A program made the translations under genes and the position numbers. From Anadara kagoshimensis (lineage: Eukaryota; Mollusca; Bivalvia; Arcoida; Arcidae): a stretch of DNA of 64,000 nt. This document shows positions 36,228-47,022 of the stretch, in pieces. Every line of letters starts with the position of its first letter. Position 1 is the stretch's first letter. The stretch lies in assembly GCA_021292105.1 (NCBI GenBank), contig CM037870.1:47670508-47734507 (forward strand). The letters run 5' to 3'. The notes beneath the pieces are model-generated. The model saw only the letters and a program-made list of their open reading frames with translations. It was not told the origin of the DNA and searched no databases.

Positions 36228-37703
36228 AGTGTATATGGTTATCAAATTCAGGTCATCTCTTTCTCTCCAAGTAAGTCAATAGATTATTTATTTCTAAGTA
36301 ATCATAAACCTATGATTTATGTCCAAACTTTCGTTTTGATCTTCGTGTGGGTCTTCCATTTCTCACAGCAGAAGGCATTTTAGCTATAAAATAGTGAAGT
36401 TTGTTTACCATAAACTTATTCACTCTATTATATCTTTCTACTAATAACGTTTAAAAGGTGAGATAATAATATATGACGGTGTTTTGGGGTTCCACAGATT
36501 AGTAAACACACAAATAAAACACAAGAGCCACGTCTTCAGCTACAATGTCTGCTTCTTCTAAATATATGACACGAACATGACACATGTAGTGTTCAATTAT
36601 ATTCGTTTGATCGCAAGTAGTGGATTTTCTTGGCGACAACATGTTATGACCCTTTGAGTAAGACCAATGCCACGATAGACCTTACACGAAAAAGGAACCC
36701 CTATACAAGTTCCATATACATGTAAAAAATTTGCATTGGCTGCGATTTTGATAATAGCGACTATTACTTAAAAGTAAAACAAAAAATCAAAAAGGACTGA
36801 TTCCCCCCCCCCCCCCACACACACACACACACACACACACACTCGACACTTTATATGTTGTGGGACCTCGGTGGAGTGGTATAAAGCTCGATAATGCATC
36901 ACAGTGCCTGTAGCCGCCTAGGTTTGAATCCCACTTGAACAGAGTATGCCAGAATGTTTTTACGGTAACACTTATTTTTGCTATTCTAGTACTGACCGTC
37001 TCGATATAAGTGAAAGAATCTGGACTAAAGTGTAAAACATGATTACTTCACTCCACTACTTAGTATATAGTGCACTTATCAGGACCCCCAATTTATAATG
37101 AATTGGCACAAGATAGGAATCAAGATTTTCCGCAAGTGTTATAAAAATTCTTTGAATATTTGAATTTAAATTCTAAATCCTAGGAGAAATTTAAATTAAA
37201 AGTTACCCCGTATATGTCAAAGGTCACGCGTTTGGTAAATAAGTGGGTAGATATATTATGCATTGCTTATCAAATGTTATATTCGAATATCGGTGTTAAG
37301 GCTGTATCCGGGTATCCCGTATGTTACAGCAATACCACATCTGATGGAAACTAGCTGAATTTTTATATTTGTATTATAACGGTGTATATAACAAACATAT
37401 ATTCAACGCATCGGAAAATTCCTGTAGTTCAAAAACACTATCAATACAGCAAAAGAGAATTAACATTTAAAAAGACCAAGTATTTCAAAGGTTCACTTAA
37501 TAATACTTAATATCAAACTATTGTATAGCCCTTTCTGGGTGCCTTCAACAAATCAAGGTTGTAGAAATAGAGTTCTACTAAACGTGTTGGTATAACATCT
37601 GTGGACTTGTACTGTTTCCATTTATTATAAATTCACAAACATTGTTTACTGTTTATAATAAAGTATCTACCAAAGCCATACCACAGATTGATAGATACAA
37701 TAT

Positions 37704-37739
<36 letters not shown>

Positions 37740-38381
37740 AACATCAGATATATACTATCAAAAACTACATTTCCTTTTAGATTAAACAGTCTGACTATAA
37801 TCAATTGACATAAAACACTTTTATATCCTTCCAAGATAACAAACTTAGAGATAAGAAAACTAATTCAATTACAAATACTTGGAAACACCGATTTCAAACC
37901 GATTGCATGAACGATAAAACTTAAAACCATTAAACCCGATATATTTCATTTATTAAAGGTTATGTATTTTGTGTACGTTATCTAATGCATCCATTATTGC
38001 CTATTTGTTAGACATATTTTGTTTTTCCCTCTTTGCTTGTTAAGATAAGAAAAATCAAAGACGACTTTGTGTTCTTGTTCGTTTGATTCTACGTCATATA
38101 CCAGAGACGTTTAATATCAATAATATACCACGTACGTCCCTGATCATACATTGACTGGTATATTTTAATGGAAAAGTATTTCAATAAGATTGTTTAAAAA
38201 ACTAAATCATCTTTTAACAAAGTCCCTTAATATAGTATTAACTAAAATGATAAAATTGCTTTTCTTTAAAAATTTTATTGGAAAAATACACATTTAAAAT
38301 TCTGTGACTGGTGTATGTATAATTAAATCATACCTGAACACAACTAAATGCTTCATAACGTAACCATCTGATAAAACCCAT
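23555..38381 (-). CDS. PH-domain, coiled-coil adaptor-like protein, eight exons
   Basis: Exons 38334-38381, 33681-33889, 28033-28186, 26595-26724, 26174-26286, 25277-25396, 24322-24966 and 23555-23611 join to 1,476 nt (491 residues plus TGA) with no phase break. Residues ~73-162 form a PH domain: SGYMERR start, WIRYWYVLKEGTLFCY strand pair, RFVLQLQHE, and W155 in MSDWLETL in the closing helix. Then comes a charged coiled coil (~190-220: KQKLLAEMLRQKHELERK), a linker, a second short coil (NEHLEGQLKELTDKLQKID), and a Ser/Lys/Asn-rich low-complexity tail to AFEELTRQALL. PH domains bind phosphoinositides or proteins at membranes; no enzyme domain is seen. AFAP1- or PLEKH-type scaffolds have a comparable layout, but I do not recognise the orthologue. 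The 4.4-5.5 kb introns carry mobile elements. The 5' end may extend further (see 50003-50126). Confidence 0.85.
24322..24966 (-). CDS. PH gene exon 7: long low-complexity exon
   Basis: 215 codons in phase 0 on both sides (acceptor TTATCTAG, donor GTAACT). Encodes VDVIQKQMQPQQ, a lysine-rich patch (FFNFGGKKKQPASKNEHLEG), a short coiled coil, then repeated Ser/Asp/Lys/Asn stretches and SSPRRISRK and TSPRREIDP sites. Likely disordered and phosphorylated (inference). Confidence 0.9.
25219..25254 (+). repeat. (GT)n microsatellite
   Basis: Sixteen or so GT units about 20 bp from PH exon 6. A further (AT)n tract lies at about 25430-25460. Confidence 0.95.
25277..25396 (-). CDS. PH gene exon 6
   Basis: Encodes NKLQQPETDRLLQTWSPESD, then EKLISDVTKLRQRRMSAQIK. 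Acceptor TTTATAG, donor GTATTT; phase 0 on both sides. Confidence 0.85.
26174..26286 (-). CDS. PH gene exon 5: coiled coil
   Basis: Encodes VPVEPYQDKCNSVKQKLLAE, then MLRQKHELERKQASRQK, a heptad-like charged helix. Phase 1 in, phase 0 out. An (AAT)n tract overlaps the upstream intron side. Confidence 0.85.
26551..26584 (+). repeat. (GT)n microsatellite beside PH exon 4
   Basis: GT repeat ending about 10 bp from the PH exon 4 donor; (CA)n on the transcribed strand. Confidence 0.95.
26595..26724 (-). CDS. PH gene exon 4: PH C-terminal helix
   Basis: Encodes EYASTYLSVDSREEMSDWLE, TLDKATGELPCANG and VPDEEVFNT. The invariant helix Trp of PH domains is W155. Donor GTAAGT, followed about 10 nt later by a (CA)n run on this strand. 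Confidence 0.9.
26811..27111. mobile_element. CAGTACAGACCTGTCG element with an internal 84-bp tandem duplication
   Basis: Full ends ACAGTACAGGCCTGTCG and CGACAGATCTGTACTGT. Inside, ACTCGACGCTTACAAAAATG to GCAGCTGTAATATATC is repeated (26836, 26920) with the next phase mark at 27004. Copies differ by a few bases. Confidence 0.75.
27577..27615 (+). repeat. (AG)n microsatellite
   Basis: About 19 AG units in PH intron 3. Confidence 0.95.
28033..28186 (-). CDS. PH gene exon 3: PH domain core
   Basis: Encodes YWYVLKEGTLFCYLTPDDNV, NITGYKLTSLIDKFRGKRF and VLQLQHE. The beta-strand pattern and the basic loop fit a PH domain. Phase 2 in, phase 0 out; donor GTAAGT. Confidence 0.9.
29690..29815 (+). 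repeat. Short tandem repeat, unit ~26 bp
   Basis: Five to six imperfect units of CCGATAGAAGTGACTTTTAA, just inside the left TIR of the 29456-32404 element. Confidence 0.65.
30180..30500 (+). repeat. Dispersed repeat with GTCCGTCC and duplicated 'GATCAAGTT' segments
   Basis: GGTCGGTCCCTCCGTCCGTC is followed by two related ~130-bp parts, each containing TTGCAGATCAAGTT or TTACAGATCAAGTT. Non-coding. Confidence 0.45.
30608..30644 (+). repeat. (TC)n microsatellite
   Basis: About 18 TC units. Confidence 0.95.
30752..30990 (+). mobile_element. SINE, 5'-truncated
   Basis: Body TTCTTTCGCCAAGCACTGGG through tail GGCGACGTCTCGATATAAG, TTTTTGACTGGGACG. Lacks the tRNA head. Closely matches 7483-7826. 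Confidence 0.75.
31560..31762 (-). mobile_element. SINE, minus orientation, diverged
   Basis: The reversed tail (CACTTATATCAAGGCTTCAC), body (GGGTCTTTTCCAAATTACC) and B-box region (GGGTTGCGAACCC) are visible. Confidence 0.6.
32693..32832 (+). repeat. TTCCGGAG-family repeat, short copy
   Basis: GTGGGTGTAGCTAGCTAAAC, TTCCGGATCACTCGG and the GGTATGTTCG end. Confidence 0.6.
32968..33350 (+). repeat. Tandem repeat, four units of ~100 bp
   Basis: Units share GGATTAAGGATGAGTTGTA, AATGGTATCA, AAAACTGACCCATG and CAGATACACTATTTAA. Units 2-4 are closest. Non-coding; in PH intron 2. Confidence 0.75.
33681..33889 (-). CDS. PH gene exon 2: Ser-rich leader and PH start
   Basis: Encodes GKDVRRSHSFNVRPTSMAEG, KKKHKPLCVKKLAAKDI and ISGYMERRSFSGQWI. 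It holds an RRSHSF basophilic-kinase-like site and proline-directed SP/TP sites. Acceptor TTTTCCAG, donor GTATGT; phase 0 in, phase 2 out. Confidence 0.85.
34070..34440 (+). repeat. Degenerate ~50-bp tandem repeat (AATTCAGCTCTCTGGCTGTT)
   Basis: Six to seven imperfect units, several with TTGCAAATTGCAACTTC. Frames through it are open because the period lacks stops in some frames; not a gene. Confidence 0.6.
35645..35711 (-). CDS. Weak candidate exon in the PH gene's first intron
   Basis: 67 nt between a pyrimidine-rich CTTGTCAG acceptor and donor GTAGGT encode IKFRSKTPRKILTPNQLVLC and IE. Phase is 0 in, 1 out, so it cannot join exons 1 and 2 alone. No homology recognised; may be chance. Confidence 0.15.
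36107..36256 (+). repeat. Tandem duplication of a (CT)n block with flank
   Basis: (CT)n then TTAAAACAAGTGTATATGG, TTATCAATTTCAGG is present twice, ~74 bp apart, with one base change in the flank. Confidence 0.85.
36806..36842 (+). repeat. (C)n then (AC)n tract
   Basis: A run of C passes into (AC)n. Confidence 0.9.
36858..37062 (+). mobile_element. SINE with Leu/Ser-tRNA-like head
   Basis: Head GACCTCGGTGGAGTGGTATA, B box GGTTTGAATCCC, tail CCGTCTCGATATAAGTGAAA, ATCTGGACTAAAGTG. Same class as 22247-22478, slightly diverged. Confidence 0.6.
37704..37739 (+). repeat. (CT)n microsatellite
   Basis: About 17 CT units. Confidence 0.95.
38334..38381 (-). CDS. PH gene exon 1 (likely start exon)
   Basis: ATG at 38381 in a strong context (A at -3, G at +4) encodes MGFIRWLRYEAFSCVQ, then donor GTATGA in phase 0, as exon 2 requires. 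A TTGCAG acceptor lies directly upstream (exon would start at 38386, phase 1), so it could also be an internal exon. Found by frame and splice logic only. Confidence 0.5.
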
Positions 38382-38966
38382 TGTCACTGCAACATCAGAT
38401 ATGTCACTTCACTTCAAATTATAATTGGCCTGACTATATGCAAACACACTTTGAGCAAAAAGACACCTCACAATCTTGTCCACATAAAAACAAGATATCA
38501 TGTCGATCCAGCAGTTAACATGCACATTGCAGGAACTGTGCAATTTTGAAATAACATTTCCAACACAAAACAATATTTATTATACCATAATCCCATTTAA
38601 CCATTCCTTTGCAGAATCTGTCACGTAAACATGTATATGTGCAACACAAATAGCAGCTAATAAAACATAATCTCTTTAACAAAATAATTATTAGAAAAAT
38701 TAATGCAATTCCACGTAAACATATGCACGCAGGCTTAACTGGAATGAACAATAATCATTAAGGCTGGTCTTAAAATCAAATTTTAATCCGTTTTTTGATG
38801 GATTAATGTAACAATACTGAAAAAGGCAATAAATCCAAGATAAATAACCAACAGAATCAGTTAGTCAAATATACATTGCATTAAAATTATAAAGGAGTTT
38901 TTATTACCATTCTTGGCAAACTTCAATTCTCTCTTGCTTTAATAACAAAAAGAGCTAAACGCTTAG

Positions 38967-39194
38967 TACAGAACAGACCTGTCGAAATTGTTACACCAAA
39001 CTAACGAAGTAGTGCCAATTTGATAGCTCATTTGGGTCCTTAGTCAGCAATATCTTGACAGCTGCAGTTATCTATTTCTGGACAGTATTATTTCGGTCAC
39101 TAGCTATCCATATCTAGGCCACTCGACAGTCGAGTTGCGGCTCCTGTTCATTAGCTAATTATAAGTGTTAAACTTTCGACAGGTCTGTACTGTA
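38967..39194. mobile_element. CAGTACAGACCTGTCG palindromic element copy
   Basis: Left end GAACAGACCTGTCGAAAT, right end ACTTTCGACAGGTCTGTACT, with TCGGTCACTAGCTATCC in the centre. Confidence 0.65.
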
Positions 39195-39495
39195 TTATTC
39201 ATACATGTTTGTATACCACGGCTATTCGATAGTTAAGCTTGTACTTAGAGACTTACTAAGTTTACCTAGTTCGTGTTAGTGTACTTTGGAAGAACTTTTG
39301 TTTTTCTTCCAAAGATACGATCGCAAGAACATGCGTCAATATTATCTATATCAAATTTAAAACGACCCAGCTGTTGGAATAATGAAATAAAGTGAATGTT
39401 AAAAATATTAACTTAATTGACTTCATCTATTGAAAATAGTTTATAGATATGTCACAAAACTTTGTACTTGATACGGCGTTATAGGAAAATGCATA

Positions 39496-39912
39496 CAACA
39501 CAGGCCTGTCGAAAGTTTACCACTAAGCTGAGGAATTGGTGTCAAATCGACAGCTAATATCATTCCTTTGTTAGCCATATCTCGGCAGCTGTTTGGCACA
39601 TACTATATGTCGAAAGTTTACCACTAACCTAACGAATTGGTGTCAAATCGACAGCTAATATCATTCCTTTGTTAGCCATATCTCGGCAGCTGTTTGGCAC
39701 ATAATATATGTCGAAAGTTTAACACTAACCAGTAACCTAACGAATTGGTGTCAAATCGACAGCTCATCTCAACCTATAGTTAGATATATTTCAGCTCACT
39801 GATATCTATCTCTCAACAGCTTTTCAGTCAGTAACTGTTCTATCTAGGGCGTTTTGCCGCCGTGCTTAGACTCCTTTTCTTTAGCTCAGTGTAAAACTTT
39901 CGACAGGTCTGC
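39496..39912. mobile_element. CAGTACAGACCTGTCG element with three 101-bp tandem units
   Basis: TCGAAAGTTTACCACTAA recurs at 39509, 39610 and 39711 with AATTGGTGTCAAATCGACAG, GTTAGCCATATCTCGGCAGC. The right end is GACAGGTCTG. A second case of internal tandem growth in this family. Confidence 0.75.
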
Positions 39913-40427
39913 CATATACCTTTTTTTAAATTTAATCATAAAATACATTCAAAAAATGGTATTTGACAGGTCTGTACTGTAGTCAAATCAAATGTCGACG
40001 AAACATTAGTTCATTTTTAGATAAAAGGTTAGAATTAAAGAAGTGCATTTTTTGTCAATAAATACTTGTAATATTGCAGAGAACCTAAAAGGTTTTCTAG
40101 TAATTTAAACGGCTAATAACTTTATATAATGCGTCGTTGGAGATTTTTTATCACTGAAGTGCAATGCACTGCTTTAATCAGATACGCAGACTTTCCTTCA
40201 TTTCATTAAAATTGAACATAAAAAGCCCATGGATTAATTTTATGCATCACTAAATAACTGAACAATCATGACGCTTGACACCAAAGAACAAAATTCGCTC
40301 CATACCACACAAGTTACTAGTATATATAATGTATTTTATCAGGGTTTATTTCAGACAAATTACTATGGTGCCTTGAAGCTGCAAATAAACAGGATGTTTT
40401 TTCTCTGTGATGTAGAAGTTTTTCGCT

Positions 40428-40430
<3 letters not shown>

Positions 40431-40474
<44 letters not shown>
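40431..40474 (+). repeat. (GT)n microsatellite
   Basis: About 21 GT units. Confidence 0.95.
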
Positions 40475-41774
40475 CCATACATGTAATGTTTTGTTGTCTA
40501 AAGCAATGCAATTACCATAATTAACATCGATCAAGTTTGCTTTTGAAAGTACAAGTGACGTCATTAATTGGCTGTTCCATTTAATTGACATGTATGTCGA
40601 AAACAACAAAGTTGCGGTAAATAAAATAACTATAAATAAAAAAAAATCAAAATAAGATTTTCCAAAAAGCGAAATGTAAATATAACTATTGGGTTGTCTA
40701 GAAATGGCGTTTACAGTGCTTTACATCCCCTGTCATGCAGAGCAAACTGAATAATGCGCGCTAAAATGCTATGCATCCTAGAAACATCTAATTATTTGTT
40801 GTCCCTTCTTTAACTTAATAAGACTTTGCAGTGACTGTCTTTATGAGCTCCAATAAACCCGGATATGGCAGAACCTTAACCAGCGTAAATTTATGTTTTT
40901 CATTATTACGTTACGTTTTTGCTGAATGCCATAGATTTTGACTGCCTAAATATAATTAAAGCGATCGCTACAGTACTGCAGGTATTTTCAGTACATGTAT
41001 TAGAAAGTATTTCATAATCCAGACAGTTACAAAAGCAATGGGACACCTGCCAAGATTTAAAATCTGTTATAATTATACTTTTACCTAAAATGACGTTAAA
41101 GGCGATGGTCGTATGGGCCGTTTTTACTATACAAGCAAGATTTACTACACAATTTATACACATTTCAAAACAATAAATTTAACACGAGAGGGGTAATAAA
41201 CTTTGAACAATTCATAAGTGTTATCAAACTTAAATTTTAATCGTAAGACTTAAAGATTAATTTTAGACAAAAATTCCATTAAATCACACTTAATATAAAA
41301 CTCTTGATTTTTTTACAACATTGACGTAAGCCATTTTTGAGAGCAAAATTTGTAGCATTTCTTTGAGATGAACGTTTTTAGGAGAAATGACCGTCTAGAA
41401 CCATAGATACAAGTGTAAAAGAATCTTGACTCCGGAGACGGTAATAAATTTTAAACCTCATTAAAGTTTAGTTAAAAACATTAACAAATCATTTACACAA
41501 TATGTTACTTCAATGATAGCAGTATCTGAAAGAATGTCTTTTTCTGTAAAACGCACTTTTCGGGCAGTATACACTGAAGCAACAGTCGTGTTGTACATTA
41601 TAAAAAGAATTTTCTCCCTGTTTAAGTGGTTGATTATACTAAAACTGACGATAACGTATCCTACATTGAGTATAAATACATAAAAACGAAAGCTTATGAT
41701 TAGTTTTAATTGAATTACCTTCAAAGCAATCACAATCACTTTACATAACAGTCAGTAAGAGACAAAAAACTAAA

Positions 41775-42030
41775 TCAAAAACTAGAACTGTCTCTTGAGA
41801 ACCAAATACACCCGCCTCGACATTTTATGTTTTCCCGTGACCTTGACCTTTCCAATATGACCTTGATGCTAGGTCATGCCACAGCTTTGGATCGTTCTTC
41901 AGGTCAAGTTTTATGACAATCGTCCAAAGCAATTATAAGATATATTCCGGAAACAGTTTTATACGGACAGACAGACATGGTGATTCCTATATATACTGCA
42001 TTCAAACTAGTTTGCGGGGGTATAACAAGG
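41775..42030 (+). repeat. Dispersed repeat with GACCTTGACCTTT and GACAGACAGACATGG
   Basis: AACTGTCTCTTGAGAACC start, GTGACCTTGACCTTTCC, CGGACAGACAGACATGGTGA and TTTGCGGGGGTATAAC end. A common layout of molluscan dispersed repeats (established knowledge, not checked). Confidence 0.5.
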
Positions 42031-42600
42031 CATGCGATACAACATTTATTCATTCAACTACTTGGCAAACATAACAAACTTTAAGTTTCATTGCAAATAG
42101 CGAGAACATAGCCTTAATTATGGTAAACCATTGCACATTAACAATACACAATGCATACAAACTTCGAAGAACGCGACAAAAAAGATAATTTAAAATCTAA
42201 CCGTGTAACTAGCAGCTGTCCTTGCTGTCAGGTAGTGACGCCTTTGTCCATTTTAAAATGCCCTTTTCACTTAATTTTAGCAATATGTTTAGCTGGGGTG
42301 TTATAATGGCATCTTGTATCACAACAGTCACTTTATGCATTGTATACATACTTAGTATTTTATCAATGGTGTCGGTCCGGAAATTCCTACTTTATTATAC
42401 ATTGCGTACCTCATTCAGGCTCTTGTATCATTAGTTATCTAACAATGCACACTGAATCTGCTACGACTTCCAAATTTATAGTATTTTTATTTCCTTAAAT
42501 TATTTCAATTACTAGAAAGTTCAAAGTTGTTTGTACTTGCAAAAACATATACATTTGTCACACTGATTAATTTTTAAATAGTATGTTTCTTTTCGAGTTG

Positions 42601-42842
42601 AGTGGATCAATGGGATTTTACGACCCAGTCAAGATCCTTTCATTTATATTGAGACGGTCAGTTCATGGATGTTGGAAGAAATCGGCGTGCCCAAAGAAAA
42701 CAACCACTCTTAACTTCGGCAAACGAACTGACAAACTTTCCCACAATAGGATCTGCCCCGAGATGGATTCGAAGCTAGGTGGTGAGAGGCGCCATTATCC
42801 TGAAGCGTGCGCTTTAGACCACTCAGCCACTTACGCCTTTTC
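42601..42842 (-). mobile_element. SINE with Leu/Ser-tRNA-like head, minus orientation
   Basis: On the minus strand: AAGTGGCTGAGTGGTCTAAA, B box AGCTTCGAATCCATC, body ATTGTGGGAAAGTTTGTC, tail GACCGTCTCAATATAAATG, ATCTTGACTGGGTCG. The longest open frame of this region comes from this SINE, not a gene. Confidence 0.75.
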
Positions 42843-43934
42843 TCTTCTGAAATACCCTAAATTGTATTCTTGCTTAATGTTAACCAAGTTTTTTCCCCGA
42901 CTAAAGGTTACAAACCTGACGGAAAATATATTTTCCTATATACAAGGCAACTGTAATCAAATGTGGAATGCAATAAAACATATTACTACTCAAGTTGACC
43001 AAGTTTCTGTCCCCATATCAAACTAATCAATGAAAAACTAGGGTAAAAATTCATATGAAATTCAGTCAATATTATACAAATAACGAGAGAAGTCACAAAC
43101 CCTGACGAGGAATATATTTTCCTAATACATTACCATCCATAAATAACTAATATATATACATATATATACAAATTTGCTACAGATTTATACATATATTATT
43201 ATCCCCGTGTCAAATTGGAGTTGCAATCATGATCTGCGTTTTTATAGTATTTAGAAGTGATATCTGAACTAAGTTAATGATCTAAATGTATGCAGCAAAG
43301 TTGTTTTTCTTGAAAAACAATTTTCGCGAATGTTTTTTTTTTTTTTTTTTTTAATTTTGGAGAAACATATAAAAATATAGGGATTTTTTTTCAAGATAAA
43401 AAATTTTTAACTGAAAAACGCGCAGCTTTACCAGCACGATTTTTCAACAAAGTAATTTTGTTGAGACTTTCAGGTTACAATGATATGACCAATTTTAAAC
43501 TTTATTAAAAATCATGGATGACAGTGTATATACAACCTCCAGATGTAAACAAGTGTTAAACAATTACCTATGTTATGCCATATTGATCGTGTCAAATAAT
43601 TTCATTATCCAGAGAAGCAGTGGTGCACACCGATACCTCTGATGAAATTAAGATGGATGACTAAATAAAGCCCGGATGTGTATAAGGTCATTGCAGCTTT
43701 TATACATACTGAAATCAATTTTCTATATCATCCTCTATTATAATGGTTTTAATGAAGCTCGTCATCTGAATACTGAAGTGAACAGATCAGTTATTCACAA
43801 TACATTATGTGACAGTCCAATGACTTGGATAAATACTGCTCATGAAAAAATACATCATTTCAAATCTTCAAAAGATCTAAATACATCAGGCATAAAGACA
43901 AAATATCTGGAGTTATTGGTGGTAGTCTATGGAC

Positions 43935-44236
43935 CAGGCCCCAAGTTCAAAATCATTCCTTAACTAAGACTTTCAGGCTCCAATTTCACAAACATTCCTT
44001 AGCTAAGATTTCCCTTAACTTAAATCTTGCAAAATTTCATATCTTTATAATTTTGTTAATTTTCAAGATATTGAGGAATTTAAGGTGTCATTTTTAAGAT
44101 CACTTCTAGATTGAAACATATGCATTTTGTTTTGACAAAAATACTCACCAGTATTTCCAAAAAGAGGATACAGAAATTTGCTAAATTTAAGTTAAGGAAA
44201 ATCTTAGCTAAGAAATGATTGTGAAACTGGGGCCTG
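43935..44236. mobile_element. hAT-type MITE with a doubled left end
   Basis: Two left ends in tandem, CAGGCCCCAAGTTC at 43935 and CAGGCTCCAATTTC at 43974, face one right end GATTGTGAAACTGGGGCCTG. A further right end only lies at about 44405-44452. Confidence 0.6.
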
Positions 44237-44459
44237 TAACATAAATCAGTCAGCTTTTGACAATATTTTATAGTACATGTACAAAACTGGAATATAAATG
44301 CAATAAGCTTCGAATGATCTTAAAAATGACATCTTTAATTCCTGAATACAAAAAAAATGTATCTTAAAAACTAATAAACTTATTCAGCTTTCAAATTTGA
44401 AACATTTAAGTTGAGGAGAATAGTTAAGAAATGATTGTGCTATTGGGACCTGAGAAGTG

Positions 44460-46411
44460 TAAAGCTTACAATGGCATGTTTTGCATTCAATATTTCACAA
44501 CAGCACTTTGAAATGCATTTATTTAAAATAGATTCATATGCAAGGTTCGCATACAGAGTAAACCCTCGATTGTTCAGTCAGGCGTTTTCGTTATGAATTG
44601 GTTTGGCACTAAAAAGCGGGAAGAGGGGGTTACAAAGAATCTACTTTGGGACTCTGAGATACTATATAGATAAACGGATGGCACAGTTAATGTCATCGAA
44701 GGGAATTGGAAACGAGATTTGGAGTGCGTTCCCATGCCATTGTTAAAATTGATACCATAATGTAAACATACTGACCTTGGTATATTTTGAATTGTCTTTA
44801 GAAGACAAACATGAACAGAGAGACATAGTCAACGTAAGTCTTCCTCCACCATTTATATATGTAAACATCAAAAATATATATTATATGACTGTTGTACGCC
44901 ACCAGATGTGACCAAATTACATCAGTCATACTTGTTCATACAACATAATGCTTCTTTTATTATATGGAATGAATTCTTTCCTTTTATTTTTTCACAACTG
45001 TCGTCGTGAATTTAAAAAGTCTATTGAATTACAAAATCGTTTTCATATTGATCACCTTTTTATATGATGATTAGGAGCTACTTTTGCGAACATAAATTTC
45101 TATATGTAATAAATTGGGGCTAAATGGTAGTTTAATTTCAATATAATATGCTAATTTTTTAAGTTTTTAAACTATCAAAACTTAAAAAGATCACAATTTG
45201 AAGTCATCAAAGACCAGATCAACCTAAGATGCAAAGTAGTAATAAATATACGCTTAGTGCAAGACAGTGGAGAAAACTCCACCAAATAAATTACTAGTAA
45301 CAAGCCATATATAGAGAGAGCATTCGTCAAATATATCTCAAATTGTTCTGAGACATTTATTTGTTAAGATTTTTCTGTCCTCGGAGATCTATTAGTTGGG
45401 TTTTAACGCATATTCCTGGGAGCGCTAATAGAGCTCCTGGGCCTCTATCCGTCAACGACAGACATCAGTTTAATATTTTTACCGCTTTAACAAACAGAGT
45501 TCTCTCCATCAACGTAACGATGGACGACTTCTGATAATAGCGACTGTTTGACAACATTACCATCACCACAATCTGCATTATTGAAATGCCGACTGGGAAG
45601 AAGCGCTATCCCATGTGTCAACTAGGCGTATTGGACTGCCCTTCAATGGCAGCAACCATCAATAAATATGTCTCACTCAGGAAGCATACGACAAAAGCTC
45701 TCTACAGTGCCATGGTGCCTTGAACAATCTATATATTTAAAATACTAGTAGTGACCGATTCAAGTCAATAGACTTATTAGACAAACATCTTCAATGATTC
45801 TTCCTTGTTATTTTCATGTTGACTTATAATTAGAATAATTTCTTTAGTTAAAAACAGCAAGGTTGTTACAGCTTCTGGTTCCCTTGATGCCACTGGAAAC
45901 AGCCTGCATATGTATACTCTCAAAGAGCTTTCTAAGCCTGTTGCCAATCATAGGATATGGAGGTACTAAGCTAGAATGTAAGCCATTAGCAAGCACAATG
46001 AACAACCAGGGTAACGGTGGTTGCATTCTATACTTGATGGTATACATGTCCCTATCATAATTGGTCCATTCATCATAAAAAAATTGTATTCATGCCATGT
46101 CAAATCTAAGTTTTCCCTGGCACGTACACAATGGTGGTTTTAATGTCATTTTACTTATCTTGATCGTCCATCAGAAACTACAGTTGACAAAATGTAACTG
46201 GATCCTAATTTTTTCTGTTAATATTAGATATATTGTTTTACGTGTTATCATTGCTTTTCATATTGGATAGAGGTGTACGATTTTAAGAAAATAATTTGAT
46301 ATGATAACTGAATAAAATAATACAAATCAAGCATGCCAGTGGGGTTATAAATAATAGATTCTTTTACAGAAATATAAGAAAATTTAAGAACGCAATGCTG
46401 GCCAAGAATGA
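44460..46411. other. No gene recognised
   Basis: Short open frames at 45400-46050 (both strands) have slightly higher GC and coding-like composition but no motif I can name. They could be a mobile-element relic. Confidence 0.4.
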
Positions 46412-46621
46412 TACTGTACAGACCAGACGAAATTAAAGTTCAACATTGAACTAAGGAAAACGATGCCGAGTGACCGAGATTTGGATCGTGAGTACAAAAC
46501 ACCTGCTGAGATAGATATAGCAGCTTCCAAAAAGCTTCCGTGATATAGAGACCGAGATGAGCTGCCGATTCGGCACCAATTTGTTAGCTCAGTGTTAAAC
46601 TTCCGACAGGTCTGTACTGTA
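46412..46621. mobile_element. CAGTACAGACCTGTCG palindromic element copy
   Basis: Left end ACTGTACAGACCAGACG, right end CTTCCGACAGGTCTGTACTG. Centre carries GCCGAGTGACCGAGATTTGG. Confidence 0.65.
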
Positions 46622-46977
46622 CCTACGACGAAAGATAAGCCATTTACTGAAAGACAATTTTATGTTGGTTCAGATGATGTCAAACTAAGACAAAAGAAAA
46701 ACTGACTTTTACTTGTTTTGGGGAAAATAGAATTATTAATATAAGAAAAAACTTGAGCTATAAATGTTACAAAAATAATATTAATTTAGATGTTAACCTT
46801 TTAACCTACGGGGCAACTTAAGGTCATGTTCATTAGAAGTTAAATAGAAGTTTTCTTTAATATGTCATTAAGGTGATTAATAATAGCTGTAAATTATTTA
46901 TGTAACAAGGTGTTATACATTTAAAGAAGCACTTAGTGTACATACCTACGGCTAAGTGGTGTTTTGTTTTAAATCAG

Positions 46978-46980
<3 letters not shown>

Positions 46981-47019
<39 letters not shown>
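46981..47019 (+). repeat. (CT)n microsatellite
   Basis: About 19 CT units. Confidence 0.95.

Positions 47020-47022
<3 letters not shown>

Noticed and set aside
42583-43026. 147-codon open frame as a gene
   Set aside because: Its first half is the complement of a SINE and the rest has no recognisable protein features.
45380-46060. Possible exon cluster on either strand
   Set aside because: Short open stretches look mildly coding (for example LVKNSKVVTASGSLDATG) but have stops between them, no splice logic and no recognisable domain.
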